DNA of 64,000 nucleotides from Myxocyprinus asiaticus (lineage: Eukaryota; Chordata; Actinopteri; Cypriniformes; Catostomidae). The notes beneath the pieces were generated by a model that saw only the letters and a list, made by a program, of their open reading frames with translations, made no database searches and was not told the DNA's origin. The DNA is taken from the NCBI RefSeq assembly GCF_019703515.2, contig NC_059351.1:20180001-20244000 (forward strand), written 5' to 3'. A program made the position numbers and the translations under genes. Shown here one piece after another: positions 25,521 through 40,115 of the stretch (position 1 is the stretch's first letter; each line of letters starts with the position of its first letter).

Positions 25521-26219
25521 GTCACAAAAGAAAATACCTTAACAAATGCCATGTGTTCTTTCAAACCAAAGGTGCTCTTTGTAGCCTCAGTATCAAATAT
25601 CAAAATATTTTTGGATAATTTCTATAAAATCCCACCTAAAATTACTCAAACACACATTACACCCCTAGACTCGTATTGGAAAATATGCGGATGGCAACAG
25701 TTGCTAACAAAGAATTGTTTAGAAACACTTTTAAGGCGGGGCTTAGCAAAGGGTCAATTCCTCCAACTTTCTTAATGAAATGCTCGCATATCTAATTACC
25801 ATCTTGACCAGAAATAAAAATTTAGGATCTGTTTCTATATCCGAGACAGTTATGCATTACTGTGATGTATAGCAGCTCCACCCCAGACCACAGTTAAAAA
25901 GTCAGGTGGTTGTTTAACTAGCTGTACAAAGGGTTGAATAGGGTCTGGATCCTAGTGTACATAGAGGCTTGTGTTTTAAATAGATAACAGTAGTATTTGA
26001 CTGCACCTGATATTGTCTGACTGTCAGCCGGACACCTATCAGATGAAACAGATGCGACAGGTAATGAGTGTAACAGTCTGTGCGCTATTACATCAAACAC
26101 ACATGGGAACACGTTTGCATTGAACCGAGTGCATACTAACAGACACACTTACACACACACAGACACTGCCATTAAAATGGTCACGGCTCAGTGATATGCC
26201 AAAATCAGCTGTGTTTTTT

Positions 26220-26420
26220 TCAGTCAAATATGCATATGTGTGTGTTTGTTTACTTAGATATACTTTGGGGGGGGGGGGGGGAATTATCTCCTGAAGTTCG
26301 CTAAATCCAAGAAAACCTCCCTTTGGGGTCATCTGGGATGTCCTCATTTCAAAAATGATTTATAAATAACATGATTAATGTTTTAGGGGGTAGGGTTTAG
26401 GTTGGAAGAACAAAAGAATT
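26220..26420. repeat. Diverged copy of the (GT)n/poly-G repeat
   Basis: Short GT run, G-run at 26266-26280, then 'gatgtcctcatttcaaaaat' and 'tagggggtagggtttagg'. The order resembles 25180-25520 but divergence is high. Confidence 0.45.
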
Positions 26421-26485
26421 TTACTCTATTATATATTGCATATATTACAATTCTTTATATTTTTCTATATATTATCTTTTGCCTA

Positions 26486-28055
<1,570 letters not shown>

Positions 28056-28529
28056 TTATTATTCAGCTTTAGGTATTTCATGTAAAACTTTAAATAATCA
28101 GAGCGCTTTACAAAGTTTAAGATTTATAACTATAAAAAAAGAAAATCTGATGTGTTTTTCTTTTTATTATTGTTTTGAATGGATAGTTCTGGCTCTAAAA
28201 TCAAACTGCATTTGTAAAATAGGGACATACAGTACATACTTTGTGGTCACAGATCATTTTAGTTTGATGATCGTTGTGCCAAGTCGCAGCTTAAATATTT
28301 TTAAATAGTTTATTTTATTCTATATGAGACATTTTTAAGTTTTTGTATATTCTGTAAACACTGTTTCAAAAGGTGCTATTTCTAAATAAAGCTTTACTTA
28401 GCCTACTTACAGATGAATACCTGGCAGAAGAATTGTTTATATTGAAGAGCACCTTTAACCGTGGTAAAAATCACTGTAACACAGCCTGGAGTGGGTTATT
28501 TCTTCATTAACGTCTTGTTACATCATTTA

Positions 28530-28640
28530 CACTATTGTTTTTATTTACTGCACAATTTCTCATTTTACCCAGCTATGCTTATACTCATTTATTTATTTAT
28601 TTATTTATTTTTTTGGCATGTCAATAAAACACTTAGTTAG
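28530..28640 (+). mobile_element. Probable L2-like LINE 3' end
   Basis: 'actgcacaatttctcatttt' is followed by a (ATTT)n stretch and 'ggcatgtcaataaaacactt', the typical 3' terminus layout of fish L2-like elements. Only the 3' end is present. Confidence 0.4.
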
Positions 28641-29239
28641 TTGTCAATAAAACACTCACATAGTTCTCTTAAAGTTTTGAGCAACTTCTTGTGGGGTTAC
28701 CCCGGTTGACTTTCGAACAGAGCCTTGGAGGCCACAATCGATGCCACATGAGTACGGTGAAATGCGGCTTTAGCGGAGCTGCGCACAACGACCTACTGCG
28801 CCATTGAAGCGCTGCGCTCTCTCCAAACACACCACCAAATCACCCAGTATAAAAAAACCACTGGACATCCGTCAAAAAACACGGCATTTTCTAATGGGAT
28901 GGAAAAAAGAACGGGGGGGAAAAATTGTTCAATAGGCCTATGGTAAAAACAGTCTCTGCCTGCTACAATATAAGGGACTGTGAGTGATCTGACTTGACCC
29001 TTTGTCTCTACCTATTATTGAACTTATTGGCATATTTTGATCTTAAATTGATTCATTTATTTTATGTGACATCGAACTTATTCTATATGACATTGAATAA
29101 CATTTGGTTTAACTAATGATTTTAATTGGATTTTTCTGCAATGTTGTTTTAATTTAAATTATTTTTTATTTGTAAATATTACTTGTTTATTCCATTTTAT
29201 TTAGTTGTGTGCAGTTGTTCTCACATCAACAAAGCGCAC

Positions 29240-29375
29240 TGCATTGTTATTTTATTTTATTTAGATTTATTACATTTGCACTAATGTTATTTGAATATAT
29301 TACACGTATTTTGCACTGCTTTGGCAATATAAATGCGCGGTTTTTGTCATGCCAATAAAACACGCTCAATTGAAA
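29240..29375 (+). mobile_element. Probable L2-like LINE 3' end
   Basis: 'ttgcactgctttggcaatat' and 'tgtcatgccaataaaacacg' followed by 'ctcaattgaa' resemble the conserved 3' terminus of fish L2-like LINEs ('catgccaataaag' plus a 'ttgaattga' tail). 5' truncated. Confidence 0.5.
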
Positions 29376-29558
29376 AGTGAACGCGAGTGACAAATCACAT
29401 TAAAATAACGAGTTAAGGTTAAGGTTATGATTAAGTTTTAGTGACTATTAACAGATATGATCATTCCGATATCATGGAACATGACGCGTAAAAATAGACT
29501 ACAATGCAACTGACATTACGCACTTGCCCAGAGCTGGAGGGAAAAAAAACGCTCTTAC

Positions 29559-29586
29559 CGTATTTGGCGTCCCAAAGAAAAACCAT
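29559..29586 (-). CDS. runx1: runx1 coding exon 1 (P2 start exon)
   Basis: The ATG is at 29586-29584. Nine codons (MVFLWDAKY) and one extra base precede a strong donor, gtaagagc. Joining that base to exon 2 creates GAA (Glu10) and keeps the frame into RRFTPPST. The start was chosen because the peptide fits the N-terminus I recall for fish P2-derived Runx1, and because the donor and phase are exact. The -3 base is C and the +4 base is G, so the initiation context is moderate. Mammalian P2 proteins begin MRIPVDAST instead. Confidence 0.88.
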
Positions 29587-30090
29587 TTGGTAACTTTTGA
29601 ACACCCCTCCTAGTTAGGATGAGGATACAGAGATAACCAGCCGTGCAGTTTGACGTCTGACGCGCGTGGATCAACAAAAAGAGCTCAACAAGGGCGATGT
29701 GGAAAGTTTGCGTTACTATCCGTTTGATGAGGTGGAAACCCAGCCGTTTAGTCAGTTTATGCAGATTAGTCAGTTTATGCATGTACTGTTCCTCTTTCAA
29801 GCTGGAGTCATCAGAGAAGTTGTTTTGGCACTCGCGTATCCTTTGGAAAGCGTGCGTGAAAGTTGCGCACCTCACAGACGCGTTATCCCCGACGCACCTG
29901 ACGCAAACTCTTTCGCTTTACTTTCATCTGTCTAAAAGTGCATTTTTCTCGGTCTTCTTTTGAGTTGAACCTGTTATAGAGAAAGTATTTGTCCTGAATT
30001 CTCCTCACCGACGCTCGCGATGGGAATGATGACGCGCAGTGTATTAATCTCCCGGCAACGCGCGGCTTTTACTGGCAGTGAGCAGCTCAG
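29587..30090 (-). other. runx1: runx1 P2 5' UTR with an overlapping upstream ORF
   Basis: This is sequence between the P2-like promoter and the start codon. An upstream ATG (29782-29780) begins MHKLTNLHKLTKRLGF in the +1 frame relative to the main start. It runs past that start and would continue across the exon 1-2 junction for some codons. If transcripts begin near 30090 this ORF would be in the mRNA leader. Long, structured P2 leaders with translational control are known for mammalian RUNX1. Confidence 0.4.
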
Positions 30091-30100
30091 GAATGTGAGC

Positions 30101-30183
30101 CATAATATATTATTTGCATGATCCTTCCCCTCGAGCGCTGCTATTGGTCAATGATGACAACCCTCGATGGGCTACACCAATCA
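30101..30183 (-). promoter_or_regulatory. runx1: Candidate runx1 P2 core promoter
   Basis: Read on the minus strand, the order is ATTGG (30181-30177), CCAAT (30147-30143), a perfect octamer ATGCAAAT (30119-30112) and then a TATA-like 'atatattatg' (30111-30102). The surrounding 29.8-30.3 kb is richer in CpG and GC than the rest of the window. Position, about 0.5 kb upstream of the start codon, fits a promoter. The transcription start is not determined. Confidence 0.5.
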
Positions 30184-31308
30184 GAGGACCGTCAGAACCG
30201 GAGAAAAATGTCAATGGAATTCCTCGCGCGTGGTTCGCCTCGCGCTCTCGTTAAACGGTTGATTCACTGTTGAATTGTTGGGATTTCACGTTACCGATCA
30301 TATGGCATTGAATATCAGCTGATAGGTTGGGTATATAAAAACCGACTTGAAAAGATGACAGTCTGTTGGACTATATTATCTTATATTATATTAGGCTATA
30401 TTATATTATAATATATTTTTATTTATTGTAATGTGTTTTATGTTTGTAAAACACAAACATAAAGCAGTGCATAAATGGCATGAAATATTCCAAAATATGC
30501 TAAATTAATAAATGTAAAAATACAAGAACTAAAGAAATACATTGCAAATGTTGAGGATACAATTTAAAGCTTGGTAGATGTTATTTTATCTTTTATCAGA
30601 AAGAACATGATATCAGAAAGACAAGAAGAAAAGCTCCAAAACTCCATCGTCATGTTCGCCTAACGTCATTTTAATCATGCAAATAATGAGTAAGTACTGC
30701 AACAACAAAGTCAAAAATGTGCTGACAATATAATGTTAACAAGGTTTTAAATGTATCCAGTCCACATTCTTGCACAGCTAAATGTCAAAGTGAAAGCATA
30801 AAACCCAGAAATAACATTTAAAAGTCAAATAATTTTCTTAGGGAATGACAACCTGATAAAATCTGCCTGCATGATATGACTCAGGAATAATCTAATCTGT
30901 ATTATGTAGCCAAAAGGGGGCAGCACTTGATTTAAATAGGCCATATAGAGGGCAGTTAGTTGTGTTGATATGCCAAGCAATGCAGAATGTGTTGTCATCT
31001 AGTAAAATAAAATAGGAGTGAATACTGGAAACTATGGCTCACACATTTTTAGAGTGAAAAAACTTTTAGTTGTTCATTTTTAGATTAAGACCAAACTCTA
31101 GATATACACCTTATCTCCTCAGTCAGAGCAAACAGTATCTGGCCAATTTATCTGCACATCCCATTTTGGTACAAATCAACCCCATTGCCCTATCTTGAGG
31201 AAATAACACATTATATTTATACTGAAAGGCAATATTGAAAGGTTTTTGAAAAGCTCAAATAAAAAGAAAAAAATGTAACTGTGTGCTGTTGAATTATTCA
31301 GCTGATGG
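30184..31308. other. Upstream flank of P2
   Basis: The first 100 bp carry CpG-containing sequence ('ctcgcgcgtggttcgcctcg'). The rest is AT-rich with no recognised gene or element. Confidence 0.6.
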
Positions 31309-31399
31309 GTATAAAGCAGGGCTGTGACCACAATATACATTGAGGGGGACAAGTCCTTTCCAATAATCAGATATGGCCAGATTGCTAAGAGTCATCGGC

Positions 31400-31475
<76 letters not shown>

Positions 31476-31992
31476 GTATGTCCTGGTCAGGTCTGTGCGC
31501 AAAAAATCAGCCACCAATTAAAGGAGTAGCTCACCTATAAATGGAAGATTTACTTTTACTCACTCATTTACCCAACCTTATGTTGTTCAAAACCATATGC
31601 TGTTACTTTTTCAATATTAACTTTTTCAATACTTCCATACAAGGTATGCTGACACAGTCATGTCATTTTACAGATACATCAGTGATGAAAAGAAATTAAA
31701 ATTATATTCGTCTTTTCTTTTAGACAGCATAAAAAGAAAGATGGCTGAAACAGGTGAATTGCTAGCAGTGCAGACACAGTGTTTGTCTTGTACTGTGTGA
31801 ACTTAAAAAAACAACAACATATCTTTTAAAACCAAAACTGATCATATTTTGGGCCTTTATTGCATTTAACGTTTTTAGTCAGGACCAAAAAGTACCACTG
31901 TTTTTATGACTTTAACACCCGTGACCCCCCACCCTTCAAAATGGTTTGGTCCCCCCCAATGTTCAAGACATGGTTACGGCCTTGGTATAAAG
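31309..31992. mobile_element. Non-autonomous hAT element with 8-bp target duplication
   Basis: 'gtataaag' flanks both sides (31309-31316, 31985-31992). The left end CAGGGCTGTGACC matches the complement of the right end, CAAGGCCGTAACC, and further in 'acattgagggggac' pairs with 'gtcccccccaatgt'. The element is 668 bp with no transposase. Inside lie an (AT)n run and a fragment beginning 'ttaaaggagtagctcacc' (31520) of the TTAA MITE family. Confidence 0.85.
31404..31472. repeat. (AT)n microsatellite
   Basis: A run of about 69 bp of TA inside the hAT element at 31.3-32.0 kb. Confidence 0.95.
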
Positions 31993-32365
31993 CAGCATTT
32001 TTTTTATCTCTACGAGGCTGCAAATACTGCAAATTCCCAAGAAAACATTATATTGTTCATATCAGAATGTGTAAAGTTTGAGTTATTTGTAACAACAACA
32101 CCAAGTACTAAAATATCTTGTTCTGTTTCTGTAAATGTATAAAAATGCTTTATGAGATTGTTGTCTTTGTTGAACATGAAGAAAAAAAAATGCAAAAGAG
32201 AATACTGAAGTCAGTCACAATGATAAAAACTGTAATACAGCTCTGTATAAGCGAAAGCATTTTACGTCATCTTTTGCATGTTCTCTTTCTTCATTTTCAT
32301 TATCTCGATTCTTTTATTTTTTGCCTTACAGTTCATGATCATCGTTTTGATTTCTAGTGAAGCGA

Positions 32366-32368
<3 letters not shown>

Positions 32369-32401
<33 letters not shown>

Positions 32402-32410
32402 GCCTGTCTG

Positions 32411-32452
<42 letters not shown>
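32369..32452. repeat. (TCTG)n(TCTA)n microsatellite
   Basis: A compound tetranucleotide run; TCTG units pass into TCTA units with one TGCC interruption. Confidence 0.95.
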
Positions 32453-32455
<3 letters not shown>

Positions 32456-35400
32456 ATGAATTCTAATTAAGACAAATCATATGCCTGTATATGTAATATA
32501 CAGTAAGTTATTATTAATCATTGGTATTTATTATTATTGATACTAAAATCATATGCCATGATATCAAAATTAAGGCACTCTAGTTAAGTTTTCTAATTCA
32601 GAGAACTGAAGTTTGAACAACCATTTTGTTTGAATGTGGCAAAACCAAACAAATAATGCAGAGATATTGTCAGAATCTGAAACCAAAGATCAATCGAAGT
32701 GAAAATAAAATAATATGAAAATAATATGCACGCCAATCATAAAAGGCACCGCAGAGCCTGAATGTACAGGATCTGCTCTTGTGTTTTACTGAATTAGAGT
32801 AATCTGATCTCTGAAAGTTGAGCAATCAATAGTGCTTGCAGTCTACTACAAAATAAATTGACAAGCGGCACAAGGATACAAATATCTAACCATGTTCGCT
32901 CAAGTAATAGAGGACCACACACCGAATAAAACCAGGATTTAAACCAAAATATTCATACCCTGTTTCTACTGAAACAGAAAGCAGTAAAAAATGATTGGAA
33001 TTAAGAAAAAAAAAAAAAAAAAAATCATAAATTAATGTAGTCTTAGATTACTCTTTTCTTCTTCTTGAAACTCATATCAATAGGCCTAGAAATGTACCAC
33101 AAATTAACATTTAGGCTTTATTAAACATTTCCACAAGGCAAGTGTAATGTACCAAAACAATCAGTAGCACAATTTCTCAAGGAAGCAACAAAATGTACAA
33201 ACCAGCACATACCATATAACACCATAGAGCCCTTTTTATAGTATAAATGTAATATTTAAATGAGGATAAAACTTAACTCTACTTTAACTATACTTTTTGC
33301 ATGTTTAGAATAAAAGAAACATTATTTATTTAATTTATTCATAATTTCCCCAAATGTTTGGGGAGAAAGGAAATTTTGCCAGATTTTGTTCACTTCTGGC
33401 AACAACTTTGTCCTGAAAATATAGCTAATCCACACACACACAAACACACATGCACGCACGCACACATGCACGCAACAAAGGTACATGAAGTCGCTGTTCC
33501 CTGTTTTAACAGTTCCTGTTTAACATTGTAAAGTGAAGGAAAGTAAAAACAAGAGACACAAAAAATGTGGAGAAAAAACAATGGGTGACATAATCAGCGG
33601 AGAATGAAAGGTTAATCAGCGGTGAATGAAAGTGTAACAAATGATAACGAAGCATTCACAGATGACAAACAAGAATGGTTTTGGCTTTACCAAAAAGTGT
33701 GCCGTTGTTTCGACCCTTCCTCATGAAGTACATGGCCCACGAGAGTGGTCCGGGCGCTTTGAAAGGGCCTGAATTCATTTTGACTTGTTCTAATGGGGGT
33801 GAATCCAATCCAAGATTAGCAACTGAGAAATATGGATTCTCTTGAACACCCTTTTGCCTTTATACTGTCTGTTCTCCCTCCACCACACTCCATATTACAA
33901 AAAAATACAGATTAAGAAATGTGATGGAGGGGAAGTTGACACGCAGTCATGACTAATATATCCCCTCACTAACCATAGCCTCAGGAGACAGACCCATCTC
34001 TTTGCCCTGGGGCACTTCTAGCCTGTTAATTTCTTTTAGCAACTGATTTTTCCCTGTCTCTTGGTCTCTCCATCTATTTTTTCTTCATGCATTGAAAATG
34101 GAGGTCGCAAAGAAGCCTGATGCAAACTTTGCATGAGAGAGCAGTTAAAGTATGCAGTCTGCATGGAGCAGAACACTTCAGATGTGGATTTAAAACATCA
34201 ACAATGAAAATGTGAAAATGTGACAAAAATACACACAAGTCCTACCCAAATGTTTAAATGTCATGATTGTTACCATCTATTTGCATTAGTTTATATCCAG
34301 CTGGTCACGTTTATGCATTCGTTAGCCAGCTAAGTTGCATATTTAAAGCTAGTGACGTGAGAAAGCAAATTAATATCTTCATGCAGCCAAGAGAAACGTA
34401 AAAACAAATCAGAAACGCATCTGATTTCAATAAAAAAAAAATATCCTCACTGTAATACGATGACTTCAGATCGATCACATTCTTGTGCTAAAAAAGGCTA
34501 GACTCAGCACAACAAATACAGTTTAACAGAAAGCAGGTGTCTCAATATGCTTTTAAAGTTCTTTTTAATTAGACACATCAACTAAAAAAAAGTGTTCCTG
34601 CAGGAGACGCTGAATAAACAAAAACAAAAGGAAACAAAGGCATTTATCTAGCACGCGTTTACATAGAAAAACAAATGGATGGTTGCAAAAGTGTTCAGTG
34701 TAAACAGCCCCTTACAGTTGGTGGAGGGCTTTGGTTGTTACGTCTTGCTTTCTTATAAGCATTTCTCAGATTAAGCAATGAGTTGTTTAAATGCTTTGTC
34801 AGGAAAGATGTTCAACTTGGAAATGTGTGTCTCGAGAGCCAATCATTTGGTTCCAGTCTGTTGTGTTCATTCTGTTTGAACAGCCCCTGGCCTGGGCTCA
34901 TAGTCTGAGCCGCTTCACCACCGAGTTCAGCCGAATACCACTGCTATCTGTGAATATTGCTACTCTACATACAACTGTACTGAATAAAAAACAATGTGGT
35001 ATTTTGCGGTTAATATGAAGCTTGAGTCTGGAGTAATAGGAATCAGTGCAACTGTTTACTGAATGCGTTTGCCCCGCCCCATTTCCCCTTTGACTTAACA
35101 CTTGAGAATATGGACGACTAAAAAATGTATTTATTTTATGCACATTAGTTGAAAATAAAATGCTCTTTTTTAACAGCCAGTATAGGAATGTTCTATGCAA
35201 TAATATAACAGTGCTGAATGGTTTATGTATTTATTGCACCCTCTTGTGGACTAAGGAAACAACGTCAATTTAAAATTTGAATAATAGTTCATATATATTA
35301 ATATTTATATATTTATTTCATTTAAAAAAATACAATACATTTTCATGGTTCAGTCAGTACAGTTTATTTTTGTAATAAAGTTCAGCACTATTTTACTATG

Positions 35401-38270
35401 AGTGTTATTTTTTCATTCAGTATCAATTTTAAAAACTATCGGTTGATTAATTGGTTATCGACAAGTACCGTCCAACTTAGTTATCGGTATCGGTAAAATC
35501 CACTATCAGTCGACCTCTTCTTCAGGGATTAAAAACATTCTTGATATTTTTCTCTATGCGCAGATCATCACATTGGTTATGGTTTCATCTGAGGAAGTTC
35601 TCTGAGGAAATGTAAGGCTCTCCTGGGTTCTTTGAAGCAGCAGTACATTCATGGTTTTCTAAAGATTCAAAGAACATGGAAATTTTGTTCTATAGCATCA
35701 GAAGCAAAAATAATTTTTGGAATCTTTATTTTTAAGAGTGTAGAGAGACATTTAGCTTTAGGTTTCAGCATTTATTTAACAGCAATGTGTCTATTTTTGT
35801 AAATGGGGTACATTTTGATTCCATGTTAACTTTAAGGACATGAGTTCAATGAACCTCATTTCATGTTGTCTCAAATTCTAAAGTGAAATGCCTGAAATGC
35901 AACTGCAACATCCCCAATATTCCTCCTTCAAAGTGTGGAAATTCAACCAGCAAGCCCATAAATATGACAGTTTAGGTGTGGTACCAGATAACAATTTTTG
36001 GTTCCCAGAATGATCCAGGAACGTTAGTTTTTCAGTCCAAAACTGATGTTTTTTACGGAAAGTGCTTTCCCTTTATGGTTTGAAGAACCTTCACTTAATG
36101 TTCTCCTTGCATTCTACTAACCTCTGTATTCCAGTATCCTTTCTGCAATGTCAATAATCAATTTAAATGTCTTATTCTAATCCATTGTTTTAAAATTAAT
36201 CATTATAATACTGTAAGTTAAAGGTGCTGTAAGTGATTATTTCATGGAAAAGTATGCGAAAAATGTTCCTATTTCCTTAAAGATTTTAATGAAATAAGTG
36301 TCCTGAGATAGCTCACCGGTCTCTGTGACAGCTGTAGACTTTGTTCAAAGAAAAATGTGTCACGGTGATGCTTTTCACCTGTCAATCATTTTGCTTGTTC
36401 TCATAGTGTTGTATCTGAAGCAGATCATTGAGGCTATGATTAATAATGTTTGTCAGTTGTGGGTGTTATTGTGCCACTGTTGAATTTGACAGCCACAGGA
36501 ACAAACCATGCTGCTCTTTTGCTTGGTTTTGGTCTCAAAATTATCTTTGGAGGGCAGGATTTTGGAATGAGGGGGATTGGCTAATTCAACAGCTCAGTCA
36601 CGTGAAAGCTTCAGAACGCTAAAATCGCTTACGGCACCTTTAATTAAATGCAACACTGCATTAATGTCAGTAATTGTTGTCCATCAATAACCTCTCTGCA
36701 ACATTTATGAAAAAGAATCCAATTTATCATAATAAAAAATGTGAATGAAAAAAATCCCCTAAAAATTATCATTAGATAATGTTCTGTATAAGGTCTTATT
36801 AGATTGTCTCACAAACACCTGCCTACAACGTTCTCGGAACATTAGTTTATGGTTATGAAAAAAAAAACCTTAACAGAACATTCTTTATTGCAAAATATTC
36901 TGATATTTATAAACATATAACTAGTTTGAGAGAGTCAACTCGATTGTATCTTTCACAGTGTGTCATGGGAGTGGGCGGTCGCTGCAGAGCTGTTCTGGCG
37001 TGGTTTGTTTGGCTGCGATTTTGTGATTGGTGGATTTTCTCCCGAAGGAACATGGGTAGTGTAGTTCTCCATCAGGAATTCTGCTATTAAACAGGATAAA
37101 AAAAAATAAATGTAACGCAGACTGATGGCTTCAACAGAAGCACATACCATTAGTTAACATCCTCAGAATTCACAGTATGTCTGTCTTTAAAGATTTATAA
37201 TAATCAATTCCCCAATGGAGAAAATTAATGGGATTTTTACTTCTGGAACCAGACTGCTACAGAGTCGAGTTTCTTGTGCATTTTATTTTTTTTGACACAC
37301 AGGGTTTTTGCCTATGTAGAGTGTTCCAAAACAGACACTTATGAGGTTCCATTTAATTTAGTATGCTCCCTTGGTAGGTAGCCACCATTTTAGGCAGTAC
37401 ACAGCAAGGCAGCTCACTGGGATTTGAAACCGAGTCAGGGAGATGGTTGATTTGTCCGTGACCACAGCGGTTGGTGAGGGATCCCATGGTGAGATGCTAT
37501 TTTGGTATCAATATAAAAGATGGCATCAGATGTATCAAAACTACACTGGCATTGACACAAATCAGACTACAGCTCAAGTGTAAAAGGATTCTGGAGGACT
37601 TTGGTTGTCTGGGTGGGTTGCAGGAAAAGGTTGGTAAACCACAGTAAGCCATGATGGTCGTAACATCACGACTGGGGTATGTTTGGCATTTCACATCACC
37701 ACTGATGCCACATAAGTGAATGTGAAGAGATCCAGAATACTTCCAAATACAGAATACATGGTTGCCCAACTGTGTAGAATACTCAAAAAAAAAAAAAAAA
37801 AATTCCGTTTACATTTTCACACACTTCTGGAAGATGGCACAGATTTAGATGTCATGTTCTCCACTGCCTGGAGGCAGTCTGGCCCCTATGGGCCCAGAAA
37901 GACAGGCCACCCTGGGCTAGCACTGCTGGGCACAAAGGATCAATAATCGCTTCCTGAGGCCTGACAATCAATGCTGTCAAAACTAGTGGCCATTTAGATT
38001 GACCAAACAAACCAAGAGCTCATGTAAAAAGTGAATATCCATTAATGCATATATTTACTGTAAGCCATTGTTGTCATATATTTGTCAAATGTTTTGTGCC
38101 ACTGAGCTCTATTTAGTTATTCTACAAACATGTTTTAGAGTTGACCAAAATCCCTAAACCAAGACCAACATTTCTGACTGTAACTCCTCCTGGAACTTTC
38201 AAGGTACATCTACCAAATGTAGCACAGACCTTCAGACTGTTCTGACTCGGGTAGTCTGTCTATCTATCTA
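32453..38270. other. Upstream DNA without a recognised gene
   Basis: AT-rich. 'atcggtatcggtaaaatcca' followed by 'ctatcagtcgacctct' (35480-35518) resembles one terminus of another hAT family, but the other end was not found. 'actacccatgttccttcggg' on the minus strand near 37050 lies in a short GC-richer patch. Short CA and A runs occur at 33430, 33006 and 37784. No exon, tRNA or rRNA is seen. Confidence 0.6.
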
Positions 38271-38274
38271 TAAC

Positions 38275-39052
38275 CTTCAAAGTAGTGCTGTCAGTCAATT
38301 AAAATATTTAATCACAACTAATCGCATATTTTTCCATAGTTAATTGCATATATTTGACTCCATATACTTCTTTTCCTGTCAAAATGCATTTAGTTCCTTC
38401 TTAGAAAAGAAAAAAAATATATGTAAGAATAATGTTGTATTAACAGTTTACAAAAGTCTAAGTGGGAGGTTGACTAATTGAAAGAACTTCCATAGGTTGA
38501 GTATTCATTGCAATGGGCACTAAATCTCTTAAACTCTCATCCTCCACAATGTTAATAGTGGCTTTCCACTTTGCCACAGCAGTCGTGAAGTCGCATTCAC
38601 ATGATTCACACCATTTTGAACTCCACATGAAAAGCGCTGCAGAGAGCATTTTGTTTTGCTTTTAACGCTGGCACTGCGCATGTAAATAATACTTTATCTA
38701 AATTGTCTGGTAAGACGGAAGAGCAACACGGCGCCGGGAGTTGTTGATGCTTCACTCATGCGAGTCATATAAATTCAACTTTTCACAGGTCCCATCTGGG
38801 TTTGTTTTGTACAAAAAATACGGCCAAGAGGTCCTTCCTCCATCACTTGATCATTGACACAGAATCACTGTTGTGTGTTTGTGGTGTGTGCATCAGCGTA
38901 ATGACCCCAGGTAGACACATCGCAAAGGTTCTGCCCTATTCCAACCAGTGTTCAGAACTCACACAGAGTTAAATGAAATATCAAATCGGTAAATACGTTA
39001 ATCACGATAACAAAAATTAATGCATTAAACGTTTGACAACTCTACTTAAAAC
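38275..39052. mobile_element. Probable hAT element, degenerate target duplication
   Basis: The left end TAGTGCTGTCAGTCAATTAA (38283) and the complement of the right end, TAGAGTTGTCAAACG (39044), are related. Flanking 8-mers are 'cttcaaag' and 'cttaaaac', which agree at six of eight bases. The interior 'atttaatcacaactaatcgc' and 'atcacgataacaaaaattaa' is typical of this group. 762 bp, no transposase. Confidence 0.6.
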
Positions 39053-39954
39053 CTTTTTTTAACCAGTGTAAACTCTCAGACAAGGCTTTGTCAAGCCAAC
39101 ATCATACTTTACCTATCTAATTCCACTTTGCTATCCTTCTAGTTTTACTATCTAGACAACATTCTAGAGTCTTCTGAAATTCTAACAGTTTTGAATATTG
39201 TTTCAAATGTCTAATCCTTAAATGATGTTGTCCAAAGACAGACAGGTGTTTACTAGCACAGAATCAGCTACTCAGTAGTGTGCATATTGGACAGACATGG
39301 TACAGACGAGTAGATCATGGGAAAATGAACGCTCTTAGACTGGAGTAATGCCAAAATTAGTGTATTGGCATACAGGAAGGCTTTGATCAACAGCAAAGTC
39401 AATACAGCTGCATAAATCCAGAGTGTGTGTGGCCTTATTTCTTTCCATGTCCAGATGACATCTCTGTCTCGAGTGTCTGCACCTTCACAACTAGATATAG
39501 TATAACAGTCAAATCTATACATAAAAGGCATTTCAAAAGTACCAACAATAAATGATGAAGGCCTGGTAAAAGTTTTCAATTGAGTTTTAAAATGACCTTC
39601 ATATATAAAAACAGAAAAAAGGTTGAAATCTATTCATTTTAATAAAAATCAACTCCTGGGACATAAAAGTGCTCGAAGTTGAAAAAATAAAATATACACA
39701 CTCATACAGTATATCATACACAAATATTGGGAAAATAGTCTAGTTTTATGATTTATGACTTTTATAGATATATTATAGATTTAAATCAACATGGATTTTA
39801 TTAAATGAGCTCACTGAAGCGCATTATGGTATTGCCTTCTCCACATGCAATGCTGCCTCAGAATTTGGGCCAAACAAGGTATCTTAGAAGGCAGCATCAA
39901 GCCTTAAGCACCTACGATGCCATAAAATTCTGTCTAGTGCAGCCCTGTTTAAAA

Positions 39955-40115
39955 AATAAACACAGGTCAAACCAGCCTAACCCGTTTAGCTGGTCTTTGC
40001 TGGTTTAAGCTGGTCTTTTGACCTGGCCAAACTGGTCTATTGCTGGTTTCTCAGACAGAGCAGCTGAAAAGTACCCAAAACCCCTCTGAAACCAGCGAAG
40101 ACCAGCATGTGTGAC
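39955..40115. repeat. GCTGGTTT-type short repeat cluster
   Basis: Repeated words 'agctggtctttgctggttta', 'gctggtcttttgacctgg' and 'gaagaccagcatgtgtgacc' recur within 150 bp. Relatives occur near 55915, 58090-58200 and 58960. Confidence 0.55.

Noticed and set aside
29555..29875. A 106-residue minus-strand frame as a separate small protein or extended Runx1 N-terminus
   Set aside because: Its first codon is GTG, it is out of frame with runx1, and its stop lies in intron 1; only the internal ATG matters, as a possible uORF.
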